Counted from the first letter of the stretch, positions 53,128 to 61,924 are shown. The stretch is 64,000 bases of DNA from an uncultured Acetatifactor sp. (GCA_934394815.1 CAKRRD010000001.1:186001-250000), one strand, 5' to 3'. Translations and numbers: made by a program. Notes: generated from the letters alone by a model not told the origin.

Positions 53128-53820
53128 ATGAGCAGATTAGCCATTATTACCGCCAGAGGCGGAAGCAAGCGGATTCCGAAGAAAAATATCAGAGAATTCT
53201 GTGGAAAGCCGATTCTGGCATATTCCATTGAGGCGGCACTATCCAGCGGACTTTTCGATCATGTGATGGTATCCACGGACGATACGGAGATTGCGGAGAT
53301 TGCCACAAAATACGGTGCGGAAGTACCGTTTTACCGGAGTGAGGCTACTTCCGGGGACTTCGCCACCACCAACGATGTGCTGGCGGAAGTACTGGCAGAG
53401 TATGAGAAGCGTGGCATGCATTTTGATGTGGCATGCTGTATCTATCCCACGGCGCCCTTCGTAACGGCAGAAAAGCTGAAAACAGCGGTAGAGCAGCTGG
53501 AAGCAAGTGATGCGGATACCCTGATCCCGGTGGTCAGTTTTTCCTATCCGCCCCAGCGGGCCATGGTGGTGGAGCAGGAGCGGCTGGTATTCAAATATCC
53601 GGAATATCTGGACAGCAGATCCCAGGACTTACAGCCCCATTACCATGATGTGGGACAGTTCTATGTCTTCCGCACGGACCGTTTTGCCGTGAATCAGAAG
53701 CTGATGGTGGGAAATATTCTGCCCCTGATCGTGTCGGAACTGGAAGTACAGGATATTGATAACCTGACGGACTGGAAGATCGCAGAGATGAAATACCGTC
53801 TGATGACGGAGGAAAAATAA
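53128..53820 (+). CDS. pseF: CMP-pseudaminic acid synthetase
   Basis: This 230-residue protein is a cytidylyltransferase of the NeuA/PseF group with the nucleotide motif ITARGGSKRIPKKNI (R10, G11, G12, K14), VMVSTDDTEIAEIA, CCIYPTAPFV and HYHDVGQFYVFRTD. PseF proteins are about 230 residues, and the GQFY and FKYPEYLDSRSQD segments fit PseF better than NeuA. It activates the nonulosonic acid with CTP. It lies 20 bases before the FkbH-like gene and in the same run as pseH, pseI and pseG, so identity as the pseudaminic acid enzyme is well supported. Confidence 0.92.
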   Translation: MSRLAIITARGGSKRIPKKNIREFCGKPILAYSIEAALSSGLFDHVMVSTDDTEIAEIATKYGAEVPFYRSEATSGDFATTNDVLAEVLAEYEKRGMHFDVACCIYPTAPFVTAEKLKTAVEQLEASDADTLIPVVSFSYPPQRAMVVEQERLVFKYPEYLDSRSQDLQPHYHDVGQFYVFRTDRFAVNQKLMVGNILPLIVSELEVQDIDNLTDWKIAEMKYRLMTEEK

Positions 53821-53840
53821 TCCCGGAGGGATCGGAGACT

Positions 53841-55490
53841 ATGGCAACAGGCAGACTGGCAGTATTGTCCAATGTAAATATGAATATGGTGATCCGGATG
53901 CTTGGAAAGCAGGCGGAAGTCTACGAGGCAGAGGGCTATGGAAACGAACTGGGGGTTCTGCTGAATCCCACATCTTCCTATCATACGTTTCAGCCGGATA
54001 TTACCTTTCTGTTCATGGATCTGGCGGAACTGCTGGAACATGACTATGATCCCCGGACGGCAAGGGAACGGATCGGAAACTGGTACCAGACGCTGGACGG
54101 ATGCCTGCCGGAGCACGGCGTCTTCTATATCTCCGATGCCTGTCTGTGGGCGGTGGAACTGGCCGTTCTGGCGGATCCGGAGCGCAAACAGCAGCTGGAG
54201 AGCCTGTGGAGCGCAGAACTGCAAAAGCTGGCGGAGAAGCATGCGAATGTAAGGATATTCCCTTATCGCAGGATCATAGAGCAGCAGGGCGAGGAGAAGG
54301 CTTTTTCCCTGAAAATGTGGTATATGGGAAAAGTACTGCTGGGCATGGAGACTCAGTCCCTTCTGGCAGAGAAGATATTATGGCAGGCGGAACTGGAAGA
54401 ACGCACTCCCAAAAAGGTGCTGGTATTAGATCTGGACAATACGCTGTGGGGAGGTCTGGCCGGAGAGGCGGATCATACCCCGGTACTTTTATCGGAGGAT
54501 CATAGCGGCCTGGCGTATAAAAATTTACAGCGGGTACTGAAGCTTATGCAGGAACAGGGCGTCCTGTTAGCTATTGCATCCAAGAACAATGAAGAGGATG
54601 CCATGGAGATCTTAGAGCACCATCCTCATATGCTGCTTCGTCCGGAAGCGTTCGCGGCACGAAAGATCAACTGGGATCCGAAGCCGGACAACATCCGTAA
54701 GATGGCGGAGGAACTGAATCTGGGAACGGATTCCTTTGTTTTTTTCGATGACAGTGAGGCAGAGCGGGAAATGGTACGGCAGATGCTGCCGGAAGTGACG
54801 GTTCCGGATTTCCCGGCGAGACCGGAGGAACTGGCTCCCTGTATGGTGAAGATTTATGAGACCTGTTTTGCCCGGGCGGTGATCACAAAAGAAGACCGGG
54901 AGAAGACCGCGCAGTACCGGGCCAATGCCGGCAGAAATGCCATGGCAAAGCAGGCGGTAAGCTTTGAAGATTATGTGAAAAAGTTGGAAATCTGTCTGAT
55001 TCCGGTGGATCCGAAGGAACACCTGGACCGGCTGATGCAGCTTTTAAATAAGACGAACCAGTTCAACCTGACCACCAGGCGCTACACCAGAGAGCAGCTG
55101 CAGCAGATCGCGGAAGATGCCGGAAAGAGGGTATTCCTGTATCAGGTGACGGATACCTTCGGGGATAACGGGATCGTGGCGGCGGCCATTGTGGATACCG
55201 CCGGAGAACTGCCGGAGATCACGGATCTGGTTATGAGCTGCCGGGTGATGGGCAGGAATATTGAAAATGCAGTGATCGACCGTATTGAGAGACAGATGCA
55301 GGAGGAAGGATATCCGGGACTCCGGGGCAGATACGTCCCCACTGCGAAAAACAAGCCGGTGGAGACTCTGTATGAGAGACTGGGCTATCGCAGGATAGAA
55401 AGTACACCGGAGGGCGGCACCTGCTATGAGATCACGCTGGCGGAGAAGCCGGAGAGAGTCTATTGGCTGAAGGAGACTCTGTATGACTGA
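53841..55490 (+). CDS. FkbH-like HAD protein (glyceryl-ACP loader)
   Basis: This 549-residue protein has the three-part FkbH plan. Residues 1-185 are an N-terminal SGNH-like region. Residues 190-335 are a HAD (IIIC) phosphatase core with D197-L-D199-N-T in VLDLDNTLWGGL, SKNN (248-251) and FFDDSEAE (301-308). The C-terminal acyltransferase-like region has LNKTNQFNLTTRRY (402-415), DTFGDNGIV and SCRVMGRNIENAV. Characterised FkbH proteins take D-1,3-bisphosphoglycerate, dephosphorylate it and load a glyceryl group onto an acyl carrier protein for polyketide synthesis. Here it sits in a pseudaminic acid operon with its own ACP 78 bases downstream and no polyketide synthase. Glyceroyl transfer to a sugar amine is the inferred role. 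Confidence 0.88.
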   Translation: MATGRLAVLSNVNMNMVIRMLGKQAEVYEAEGYGNELGVLLNPTSSYHTFQPDITFLFMDLAELLEHDYDPRTARERIGNWYQTLDGCLPEHGVFYISDACLWAVELAVLADPERKQQLESLWSAELQKLAEKHANVRIFPYRRIIEQQGEEKAFSLKMWYMGKVLLGMETQSLLAEKILWQAELEERTPKKVLVLDLDNTLWGGLAGEADHTPVLLSEDHSGLAYKNLQRVLKLMQEQGVLLAIASKNNEEDAMEILEHHPHMLLRPEAFAARKINWDPKPDNIRKMAEELNLGTDSFVFFDDSEAEREMVRQMLPEVTVPDFPARPEELAPCMVKIYETCFARAVITKEDREKTAQYRANAGRNAMAKQAVSFEDYVKKLEICLIPVDPKEHLDRLMQLLNKTNQFNLTTRRYTREQLQQIAEDAGKRVFLYQVTDTFGDNGIVAAAIVDTAGELPEITDLVMSCRVMGRNIENAVIDRIERQMQEEGYPGLRGRYVPTAKNKPVETLYERLGYRRIESTPEGGTCYEITLAEKPERVYWLKETLYD

Positions 55491-55568
55491 ACCGGAGAAA
55501 CCGGCAGAACGGAAGGATCCGGAGCGTCGGCAAAAAGATGACAAAACGGTAAGGAAGGAAACGATCAT

Positions 55569-55787
55569 ATGAAAGAGAAGATCATAAAGCTGATTGAAGA
55601 CATATTAAAGGTTCCGGAGGGAACTATCACGGAGGATACCATGATCGAGGATGTGGAGCAGTGGGATTCCCTGGCGCATGTCATGATCATCGGACAGTTG
55701 GAGGAAGAACTCGGCGTGAGCATTCCGTTAGAGGAAGCCATTGAATTAAAGGGGATGCGGGAACTTCTGGAAAAGGCGGGCTGCTGA
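55569..55787 (+). CDS. Acyl carrier protein
   Basis: This 72-residue protein follows AAGGAAGGAAACGATCAT. It has the typical four-helix ACP pattern with the phosphopantetheine site S34 in EQWDSLAHVMII, followed by LEEELGVSIPLEEAIE. It is a dedicated, free-standing carrier: the stop overlaps the start of the acetyltransferase gene (TGATG) and it directly follows the FkbH-like gene. It is likely charged by the FkbH-like protein with a glyceryl group and then used by the acyltransferase encoded next. A housekeeping fatty acid ACP is unlikely in this position. It requires a phosphopantetheinyl transferase from elsewhere in the genome. Confidence 0.9.
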   Translation: MKEKIIKLIEDILKVPEGTITEDTMIEDVEQWDSLAHVMIIGQLEEELGVSIPLEEAIELKGMRELLEKAGC

Positions 55788-56332
55788 TGAGCGTTACATT
55801 AAGAAAAGTCGCGGAGGGAGATCTGGAACAGATCATGCGCTGGCGCATGGATCCGGATATCACTCGTTATATGAATACCGACCCGAAGCTGACGCTGGAA
55901 GGACAGAAGAAATGGTTTGCCAAAGTGCAGCAGGATCCGGATGTGAGCTACTGGATCATTGAGATTGACGGCATGGCGGCCGGCGTCATCAACTACACGG
56001 GGCTGACGAACCCGGACGGAGATCTGGGCTGGGCATATTATGTGGGTGAGAAGAAGCTGCGTAGTATCCAGACTGCTCTGGCATTGGAGATGAGCATGTA
56101 TGATCATGCGTTTCTGGATCTGGGGAAACAGGCGGTGTACAGTGATGTCTTCACCCTGAATCAGGGAGTTATCCAGCTTCATAAGATCTGCGGATGTGAA
56201 GTCGTGGAAGAGAAAAAGGAGCATGTGGTGAAGAACGGAACGGCTTATGATGTGACGTTCATGCGCATGACGGCGGAACACTGGAAAGAGATCCGGGACA
56301 GCAAGAAGTACGAGCATATTGTATTTCCTTAA
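55787..56332 (+). CDS. pseH: GNAT N-acyltransferase of the pseudaminic acid pathway (PseH-like)
   Basis: This 181-residue GNAT protein overlaps the ACP stop by one base. It has the PseH-type start LRKVAEGDLEQIMRWRMDP, DITRYMNTDPKLTLEGQKKW, YWIIEIDGMAAGVINYTGL and DVFTLNQGVIQLHKICGCEV. PseH acetylates the 4-amino group of the PseC product using acetyl-CoA. Translational coupling to an acyl carrier protein is unusual and suggests that this version may accept an acyl-ACP, possibly glyceryl-ACP, instead of or besides acetyl-CoA. The following genes are pseI and pseG, so its place in the pathway is firm even if the donor is not. Confidence 0.85.
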   Translation: MSVTLRKVAEGDLEQIMRWRMDPDITRYMNTDPKLTLEGQKKWFAKVQQDPDVSYWIIEIDGMAAGVINYTGLTNPDGDLGWAYYVGEKKLRSIQTALALEMSMYDHAFLDLGKQAVYSDVFTLNQGVIQLHKICGCEVVEEKKEHVVKNGTAYDVTFMRMTAEHWKEIRDSKKYEHIVFP

Positions 56333-56376
56333 AAAAGATTTTTATACGCAGGCTACGGAAAGGCAAGGGAACTATT

Positions 56377-57450
56377 ATGAACAAAGAGATCATGATTGGG
56401 AATCATAAAATCAGTGAGGATTCTCCTACTTTTGTAATCGCAGAGATGTCTGCGAATCATCTGATGGATTTTGACAGAGCAGTGGCTATCATGCAGGCGG
56501 CAAAGGATGCCGGTGCGGATGCCATTAAGATACAGACTTACACCCCGGATACCATCACACTGGACTGTGATGATCCCTGCTTTCAGATCACGCAGGGAAC
56601 CATCTGGGACGGAACCACACTGCATAAGCTGTACCAGACTGCCTACACTCCCTGGGAGTGGCAGCCGAAGTTAAAAAAGATTGCAGAAGAGATGGGACTG
56701 GTGTTCTTTTCCTCTCCCTTTGATCTGACCAGCATCGATTTTCTGGAAGAGATGGATGTGCCGGTGTACAAGGTGGCATCCTTCGAGATCAACGACATTC
56801 CCTTTATCCGCAAGATCGCCCGTACCGGCAAGCCGATCATCATGTCCACCGGTATTGCCTATCTGGCGGATATGGAACTGGCACTTCGTACCTGTAAGGA
56901 AGAGGGTAACGAGAATGTGATCCTGTTAAAATGCACTTCCGCCTATCCCGCGCCCTACGAGGATATTAACCTGAAAACGATTCCTTCCATGAAGGAAGTC
57001 TTTGACTGCGTGGTGGGTCTGTCAGATCATACCATGGGATGTGCGGTGGCCGGTGCCGGAGTGGCGCTGGGCGCAAAGGTGGTGGAGAAGCATCTGACCC
57101 TGCGCAGAGCGGACGGCGGTGCCGATGCCGCATTCTCCATGGAACCGGAAGAATTCAAGGAGATGGTGGATCATATTCGCATGATCGAGAAGGCGGCAGG
57201 CAGGGTGACTTACGACCTGACACCGAAGCAGAAGAAGAGCAGAGAGCATTCCCGTTCCCTGTTCGTGGCACAGGATATGAAGGCCGGAGATGTGTTTACT
57301 CCGGAGAATCTGCGGTCCGTAAGACCCTCCTGCGGCCTGCATACCAAATATTATGAGGAACTGCTGGGCAAACGGATCACCCGGGATGCAAAACTGGGAA
57401 CGCCCATGAGCTGGGATCTGGTGGATTTCACGGAGAAAGAACAGCAGTAA
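56377..57450 (+). CDS. pseI: Pseudaminic acid synthase
   Basis: This 357-residue protein is a NeuB-family synthase that condenses the PseG product with phosphoenolpyruvate. The TIM barrel (residues 1-280) includes FVIAEMSANHLMDFDRAVAI, AIKIQTYTPDTITLDC, FFSSPFDLTSIDFLEEMDV, KVASFEINDIPFIRKIARTG, VGLSDHTMGCAVAG and KHLTLRRADGGADAAFSM. A SAF antifreeze-like domain follows from about residue 290 (RSLFVAQDMKAGDVFTPENL). The MSANH and FDLTSIDFLE elements and the ADGG(A/V)D(A/S)AFS stretch distinguish PseI from sialic acid and legionaminic acid synthases. It sits between pseH and pseG. Confidence 0.95.
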   Translation: MNKEIMIGNHKISEDSPTFVIAEMSANHLMDFDRAVAIMQAAKDAGADAIKIQTYTPDTITLDCDDPCFQITQGTIWDGTTLHKLYQTAYTPWEWQPKLKKIAEEMGLVFFSSPFDLTSIDFLEEMDVPVYKVASFEINDIPFIRKIARTGKPIIMSTGIAYLADMELALRTCKEEGNENVILLKCTSAYPAPYEDINLKTIPSMKEVFDCVVGLSDHTMGCAVAGAGVALGAKVVEKHLTLRRADGGADAAFSMEPEEFKEMVDHIRMIEKAAGRVTYDLTPKQKKSREHSRSLFVAQDMKAGDVFTPENLRSVRPSCGLHTKYYEELLGKRITRDAKLGTPMSWDLVDFTEKEQQ

Positions 57451-57459
57451 GGAGCGGAA

Positions 57460-58512
57460 ATGTATTATTTTCGGGCAGACGGCAGTGCCGCCACCGGCGC
57501 AGGACATCTGATGCGCTGTCTTACAGTGGCACAGGAATTACGGAAAAGAACGGAATCCCCGGAAGAACTCTGCTTTCTGTGTGCGGAGGAGGCTTCCGCG
57601 GAACTGTTGCAGAGCTGGGACATGCCGGTGAAGGTACTGGGGACGGATCCTTCCGATCTGGAAGGGGAGATTCCGGTACTGGAACAGCGGATACAGGGAA
57701 ATGACCATGTCTTTCTGGTGGACAGCTATGCGGTGACGGACGCCTATTTGCAGGAGCTGCACCGTTTCGGTAAGGTATATCTGCTGGATGATATGCAGCA
57801 GCACGCATTTCCGGTGGAGGGTGTGATCAATTATAACCTGTTCGCCTCCCCGGAAAAGTACCGGGAGTTGTATGGGGAAGAGACCGAAAAATATCTTGGG
57901 GCGGCCTATGTGCCGGTGCGGCAGCAGTTCTGTGAAGCCGCAGAACGCTACACTCTGTCGGAGGACGTGACGGATCTTCTGATCACTACCGGTGGTGGAG
58001 ACAAGGATAACATTGCGGGAGAGATCCTGCGGGAGCTGTGTGAGCACAGCCTGTCGGGAGAATATGTAAAATATCATCTGGTAGTGGGAAGATTTAATCC
58101 AAACCTTAAGGAATTGGAACGATACGCTTCAAAGCACAGAGAGGTGGTTATGCACTGTGATGTGCGGGATATGGCGGGACTGATGGCGGATTGTCAGCTG
58201 GCGGTGACCGCAGGCGGTACAACGATCTATGAACTTGCGGTGCTGGGAGTCCCTTTTGTCTGTTTCTCCTATGCGGAGAATCAGGAGGGACTGACCGAAT
58301 GGCTGGGAGAACACGGCATCAGCGGCTATGGCGGAGCCTGGCATCGGGATGCGGCGGCAACGAAGAAAGCCATCGGCAGCTGGTGTCGTCAGGCCTTTGA
58401 AAGCAAAGAATTACGCCGGAATGCCTGGAAAGCGGAGAGAACCCTGATCGACGGACAGGGGGCTGCCCGGATCGCAGAGATCCTGCGGGCAGCGGAAAAT
58501 ATAAGGATATAA
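57460..58512 (+). CDS. pseG: UDP-2,4-diacetamido-trideoxy-altropyranose hydrolase
   Basis: This 350-residue protein starts at ATG behind AAGGAGCGGAA, nine bases after pseI. A GT-B-like fold has the PseG signature YYFRADGSAATGAGHLMRCL, with H16 in G-x-G-H as the catalytic His, and the C-terminal nucleotide-binding AVTAGGTTIYELAVLGVPFV. PseG removes UDP from the diacylated altrose intermediate, giving the PseI substrate. If the upstream acyl group is glyceroyl rather than acetyl, this enzyme and PseI must tolerate it. The length is somewhat above the roughly 275-300 residues of Campylobacter and Helicobacter PseG. Confidence 0.9.
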   Translation: MYYFRADGSAATGAGHLMRCLTVAQELRKRTESPEELCFLCAEEASAELLQSWDMPVKVLGTDPSDLEGEIPVLEQRIQGNDHVFLVDSYAVTDAYLQELHRFGKVYLLDDMQQHAFPVEGVINYNLFASPEKYRELYGEETEKYLGAAYVPVRQQFCEAAERYTLSEDVTDLLITTGGGDKDNIAGEILRELCEHSLSGEYVKYHLVVGRFNPNLKELERYASKHREVVMHCDVRDMAGLMADCQLAVTAGGTTIYELAVLGVPFVCFSYAENQEGLTEWLGEHGISGYGGAWHRDAAATKKAIGSWCRQAFESKELRRNAWKAERTLIDGQGAARIAEILRAAENIRI

Positions 58513-58524
58513 GACAGAAAATTT

Positions 58525-59391
58525 ATGAAGAAAAACGGGAGCCGGAAAGGAAAAATTATATACAGTGTGGCGGCAGTGGTTTTGTTCGCAGTGCTTTTGC
58601 TGCTGTTTTTCCCGGGAGACCGTGAATACCAGAGGATTCCCTATGATGTGGTATTCTTAGGGGACAGTGTGTACGGCCTGTGCCGGGATGAGACTTCCAT
58701 CGCGGCAAAACTGCAGGAGAAAACGGGCTTAAAATGCTACAACGGCGGACTGGGAGGAACGGTCCTCGGCAGGGCGGATACGGAGAGGCGGCTGGGATAT
58801 ACCAAGGATTCCATCTCCGTAGCGGGACTGGTGCGCTCCTTTGTGGTGAAAGACTTCGGCGTGCAGAGGACGGTGCATATCAGAGAGGCCGCCACGGATT
58901 ATTTTGAGGATACCCTGGGGGATCTGGGACAGATCGATTTTGATCAGGTGAAGATTCTGTTCATCGGTTCCGGACTGAATGATTATCACTCCGGCAATCC
59001 CATTGAATCCACGGCGGATCCGTATAATCCCTATGATGAATATACCTATTGCGGGGCTATCCGCAGTATTGTGAAGGAATTGCGGGAAGCCTATCCGGAT
59101 CTGCGCATTATTTTTATCACACCACCCTATACCTGGTATACGGTGCCGGAACTGACCTGCGAAGAATACGATTTGGGTGGCGGTGTTCTGGAAGATTATG
59201 TCAACGCGGAGATCGGGCTATGTGAAGCCCTGGATGTGGAAGTCATAGACATCTACCATGACTATTATCCCCATGAGACCTGGGATGATCTGTACCGGTA
59301 TACGGATGACGGGCTGCATCCCAATGAGGTGGGACGGGAGAAGATCGCCCAGACATTGGCGGACTATCTGAATAACAACACGGAGGAGTGA
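58525..59391 (+). CDS. Membrane-anchored extracellular SGNH hydrolase
   Basis: This 288-residue protein starts 12 bases after pseG. One transmembrane segment (about residues 11-30) exposes an SGNH domain outside: block I DVVFLGDSVYGLC (S48), the Gly block YNGGLGGTV, block III IGSGLNDYHSGN and D262-G-L-H265 in TDDGLHPNEVGR. This fold covers esterases and O-acyltransferases acting on glycans. It is related in layout to the SGNH protein encoded next to pseC. Because it ends the FkbH-ACP-PseH-PseI-PseG set, removal or transfer of an O-acyl group on the exported nonulosonic acid glycan is a plausible job, not shown by sequence. Confidence 0.82.
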   Translation: MKKNGSRKGKIIYSVAAVVLFAVLLLLFFPGDREYQRIPYDVVFLGDSVYGLCRDETSIAAKLQEKTGLKCYNGGLGGTVLGRADTERRLGYTKDSISVAGLVRSFVVKDFGVQRTVHIREAATDYFEDTLGDLGQIDFDQVKILFIGSGLNDYHSGNPIESTADPYNPYDEYTYCGAIRSIVKELREAYPDLRIIFITPPYTWYTVPELTCEEYDLGGGVLEDYVNAEIGLCEALDVEVIDIYHDYYPHETWDDLYRYTDDGLHPNEVGREKIAQTLADYLNNNTEE

Positions 59392-59398
59392 CAGACGG

Positions 59399-60952
59399 AT
59401 GAAGAGTCCCTGGGAATTTTTTCAAGACAGCAGAGCAAAGATCAAAAGTACATGGAAAATCGCGTTTTTTTCAGCCTTTTTACTGGGAATCCTGATCCAT
59501 CTGCCGGTGATGCTTTCGGACATTCCGAATCATGACGGCTTAAGCAGCATGTATTTTGACCAGAATATGATCACTTCGGGACGCTGGTTTTTATCCATTG
59601 CCTGTGGCTTCTCTTCTTATTTTACGATTCCCTGGATCATCGGTCTGATCGGCCTGTTCTGGCTTGGGCTGGCAGCGGCGGCGCTCACGGAGGTACTGGA
59701 ACTGACGGATCCGCCGGTGATCACGGCGGTGGGCGGACTTTTGGTTTCTTTTCCGGCACTGGCATCTACCTTTGCCTATGTATTTACCTTGGATGGTTAT
59801 ATGCTGGCGCTGTTCCTTGCGATTCTGGCAGTTCTTTTTACGAAAAAATATGAGAAGGGCTGGCTGGCCGGTGCGGTATGCCTGGCATTCAGCATGGGAA
59901 CCTACCAGGCCTATCTGCCCTTTGCCATTCTGCTGTGCGTATATGTGATCCTTCTCTTTTTCATGGAAACAAAAGGGTTTCGGGATAAGGCTGTTTATGT
60001 ACTGCGTTATCTCGGTATGGGAGCCGCCGGTGCGGTCCTGTATTATGTGATCTTACAGATCCTGCTGAAACTGCAGGGAAAGGTACTGGATACCTATCAG
60101 GGAATCAATTCCATGGAGCATGGCTCCGGACAGGGACTTTTCGCAACGGTTAAGGGAATGTATCTGGATTTTCTGGCATTTACGGTACACGGGAATGTAC
60201 TGGTGAACAATATTTTCTCCCTTGCCGCCTGTGCGGTACTGGTGCTTCTGACGGCATATCTGCTGATAAGAGGCATGCTGCAAAGAAAATGGTGGAAGAA
60301 TCCGTTATTTTTCGTTATAATAATTCTATTGGCCGCAGGACTTCCGCTTCTGACCAATGTGATCCTGGTGATCTCACCGAATCTGACCTATCATCTGCTC
60401 ATGAGGTATCAGTGGATACTCTATCTGATCCTGATGCTGGCATTTGTGAGCCGGGGCGCCACGACGGAAGGAAAAGCGGATACCGGTATCCAGTGGGCTG
60501 CACTGCTGGCAGCGGTCGTTTTGATATTTAACTATGGAGTATCGGACAACATCGGATATTCCAATCTGGAGAAAAAATACGAGAAGACCTATGCGTACTG
60601 TGTACGCCTGTTAGACCGGATTGAGCAGACGGACGGGTACTATCAGGGGATTCCCATCGCACTGGTGGGTGTGATCGGGTATGACGAGTTCCCCACCACG
60701 GATATTACCGGGAATGTCACGGACGGAATGATCGGCCTCAGCGGAGATTATCTGATCTATAAGGGAGCGGATTACCAGTCCTTTATGCAGAATTATCTGG
60801 GGGCAACCCTGAATTTCCTGGATCCGGATACCGTAGGGGAGATCTATATGACGCAGGAATATATTGACATGGATACCTTTCCGGGAGCCAATTCCACGAA
60901 AGTCGTGGAGGGTATCCTGTATGTCAAGACCGAGAACTGCGGAAGGGATTAA
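59399..60952 (+). CDS. GtrII-like membrane glycosyltransferase
   Basis: This 517-residue polytopic protein starts seven bases after the SGNH gene. The first outside loop has SDIPNHDGLSSMYFDQNM and TSGRWFLSIACGFSS. The H-D acidic site and the G-R-W element are those of the Glucos_trans_II family. About eleven hydrophobic segments follow, then a soluble tail of about 110 residues (YDEFPTTDITGNVTDGM and beyond). It is three bases before a GtrB-like GT2, giving a classical GtrB-GtrII pair: one enzyme loads the sugar on undecaprenyl phosphate, the other transfers it outside. A GtrA-type flippase is not seen. Confidence 0.83.
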   Translation: MKSPWEFFQDSRAKIKSTWKIAFFSAFLLGILIHLPVMLSDIPNHDGLSSMYFDQNMITSGRWFLSIACGFSSYFTIPWIIGLIGLFWLGLAAAALTEVLELTDPPVITAVGGLLVSFPALASTFAYVFTLDGYMLALFLAILAVLFTKKYEKGWLAGAVCLAFSMGTYQAYLPFAILLCVYVILLFFMETKGFRDKAVYVLRYLGMGAAGAVLYYVILQILLKLQGKVLDTYQGINSMEHGSGQGLFATVKGMYLDFLAFTVHGNVLVNNIFSLAACAVLVLLTAYLLIRGMLQRKWWKNPLFFVIIILLAAGLPLLTNVILVISPNLTYHLLMRYQWILYLILMLAFVSRGATTEGKADTGIQWAALLAAVVLIFNYGVSDNIGYSNLEKKYEKTYAYCVRLLDRIEQTDGYYQGIPIALVGVIGYDEFPTTDITGNVTDGMIGLSGDYLIYKGADYQSFMQNYLGATLNFLDPDTVGEIYMTQEYIDMDTFPGANSTKVVEGILYVKTENCGRD

Positions 60953-60955
60953 AGA

Positions 60956-61924
60956 ATGTCATTGTTATCTATTGTTTTACCGGCATATAACGAAGAACAG
61001 AATATTGCCAATACCGCAAAAGTACTGGGAGATCTGCTGGAACAGCACGGGATCGATTATGAACTGGTCTTTATCAGTGATGGATCGAAGGACGGCACTT
61101 TTGACCGCATACAGGAGTGCGCGGCGAAGAACCCAAGGATACGGGGCGCGGAGTTCTCCCGGAACTTCGGAAAGGAAGCCGGTATTTTTGCAGGACTGGA
61201 GCTGACTACGGGAGATGCAGTGATCGTTATGGACTGTGACCTGCAGCATCCGCCTGGGGTGATCCCGCAGATGTGGGAGAAATGGCAGCAGGGAGCCGAG
61301 ATCGTGGAGGGCATCAAGTCCGACCGCGGTAAGGAAAGCCTGGGGTATAAGCTTTCCGCAGGACTTTTTTACAAGATCATGAGCAAACTGATCAAGATGG
61401 ACATGAATGCCTCTTCCGATTTTAAGCTTCTGGACAGAAAAGTAGTACAGGTCCTTTTGGAACTGCCGGAGCGCAATACCTTTTTCCGGGCACTGACTTT
61501 CTGGGCGGGATTCCGCACGGAGACCGTGGAATACGAGGTACAGGAGCGGAAATACGGACAGAGCAAGTGGTCCTTCTGGAGCCTGATGAAATATGCCATC
61601 ACCAATGCCACTTCGTTCAGCACCCTGCCGCTGCAGCTGGTGACGATCCTGGGCATGGTGTCGATCCTGTTCAGTGTGGTTCTGGCGATCCAGACATTAG
61701 TACGTTATCTTATGGGGACAGCGGTGGAAGGCTTTACCACAGTGATCCTGCTGATCCTCATTATTGGTGGATTCATCATGTTGAGCCTTGGTGTGATCGG
61801 CCATTATATTGCAAGAATTTATGAGGAAGTCAAAGGCAGACCGAAATATATCATCAGCCATGTGACGGAGAATGTGCCGGGGACAGCGGTAGGAAGCTGG
61901 AAACGGGAACACAGAGAAAATTGA
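60956..61924 (+). CDS. GtrB/ArnC-like GT2 with two transmembrane segments
   Basis: This 322-residue protein has LLSIVLPAYNEEQNIANTAK, VFISDGSKDGTFDRI, the metal site VIVMDCDLQHPPGVIPQMWE, SSDFKLLDRKVV and the YGQSKWSFWSLMKYAITNAT stretch common to ArnC/GtrB. Two membrane segments (about 225-290) and the tail YIARIYEEVKGRPKYIISHV complete the family plan. It makes an undecaprenyl-phosphate sugar, most likely for the GtrII-like protein just upstream. The nucleotide donor (UDP-Glc, UDP-GlcNAc or other) cannot be told from sequence. Confidence 0.9.
   Translation: MSLLSIVLPAYNEEQNIANTAKVLGDLLEQHGIDYELVFISDGSKDGTFDRIQECAAKNPRIRGAEFSRNFGKEAGIFAGLELTTGDAVIVMDCDLQHPPGVIPQMWEKWQQGAEIVEGIKSDRGKESLGYKLSAGLFYKIMSKLIKMDMNASSDFKLLDRKVVQVLLELPERNTFFRALTFWAGFRTETVEYEVQERKYGQSKWSFWSLMKYAITNATSFSTLPLQLVTILGMVSILFSVVLAIQTLVRYLMGTAVEGFTTVILLILIIGGFIMLSLGVIGHYIARIYEEVKGRPKYIISHVTENVPGTAVGSWKREHREN

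Noticed and set aside
53841..55787. Polyketide or nonribosomal peptide cluster suggested by the FkbH-like protein and ACP
   Set aside because: No ketosynthase, adenylation or condensation domain occurs anywhere in the window, and the flanking genes are all nonulosonic acid genes.
53128..57450. Sialic acid or legionaminic acid pathway instead of pseudaminic acid
   Set aside because: pseB, pseC, pseG and pseH-type genes are all present, and the synthase has PseI-type MSANH and ADGGADAAFS elements. Neither a NeuC-type epimerase nor Leg-specific enzymes are seen.
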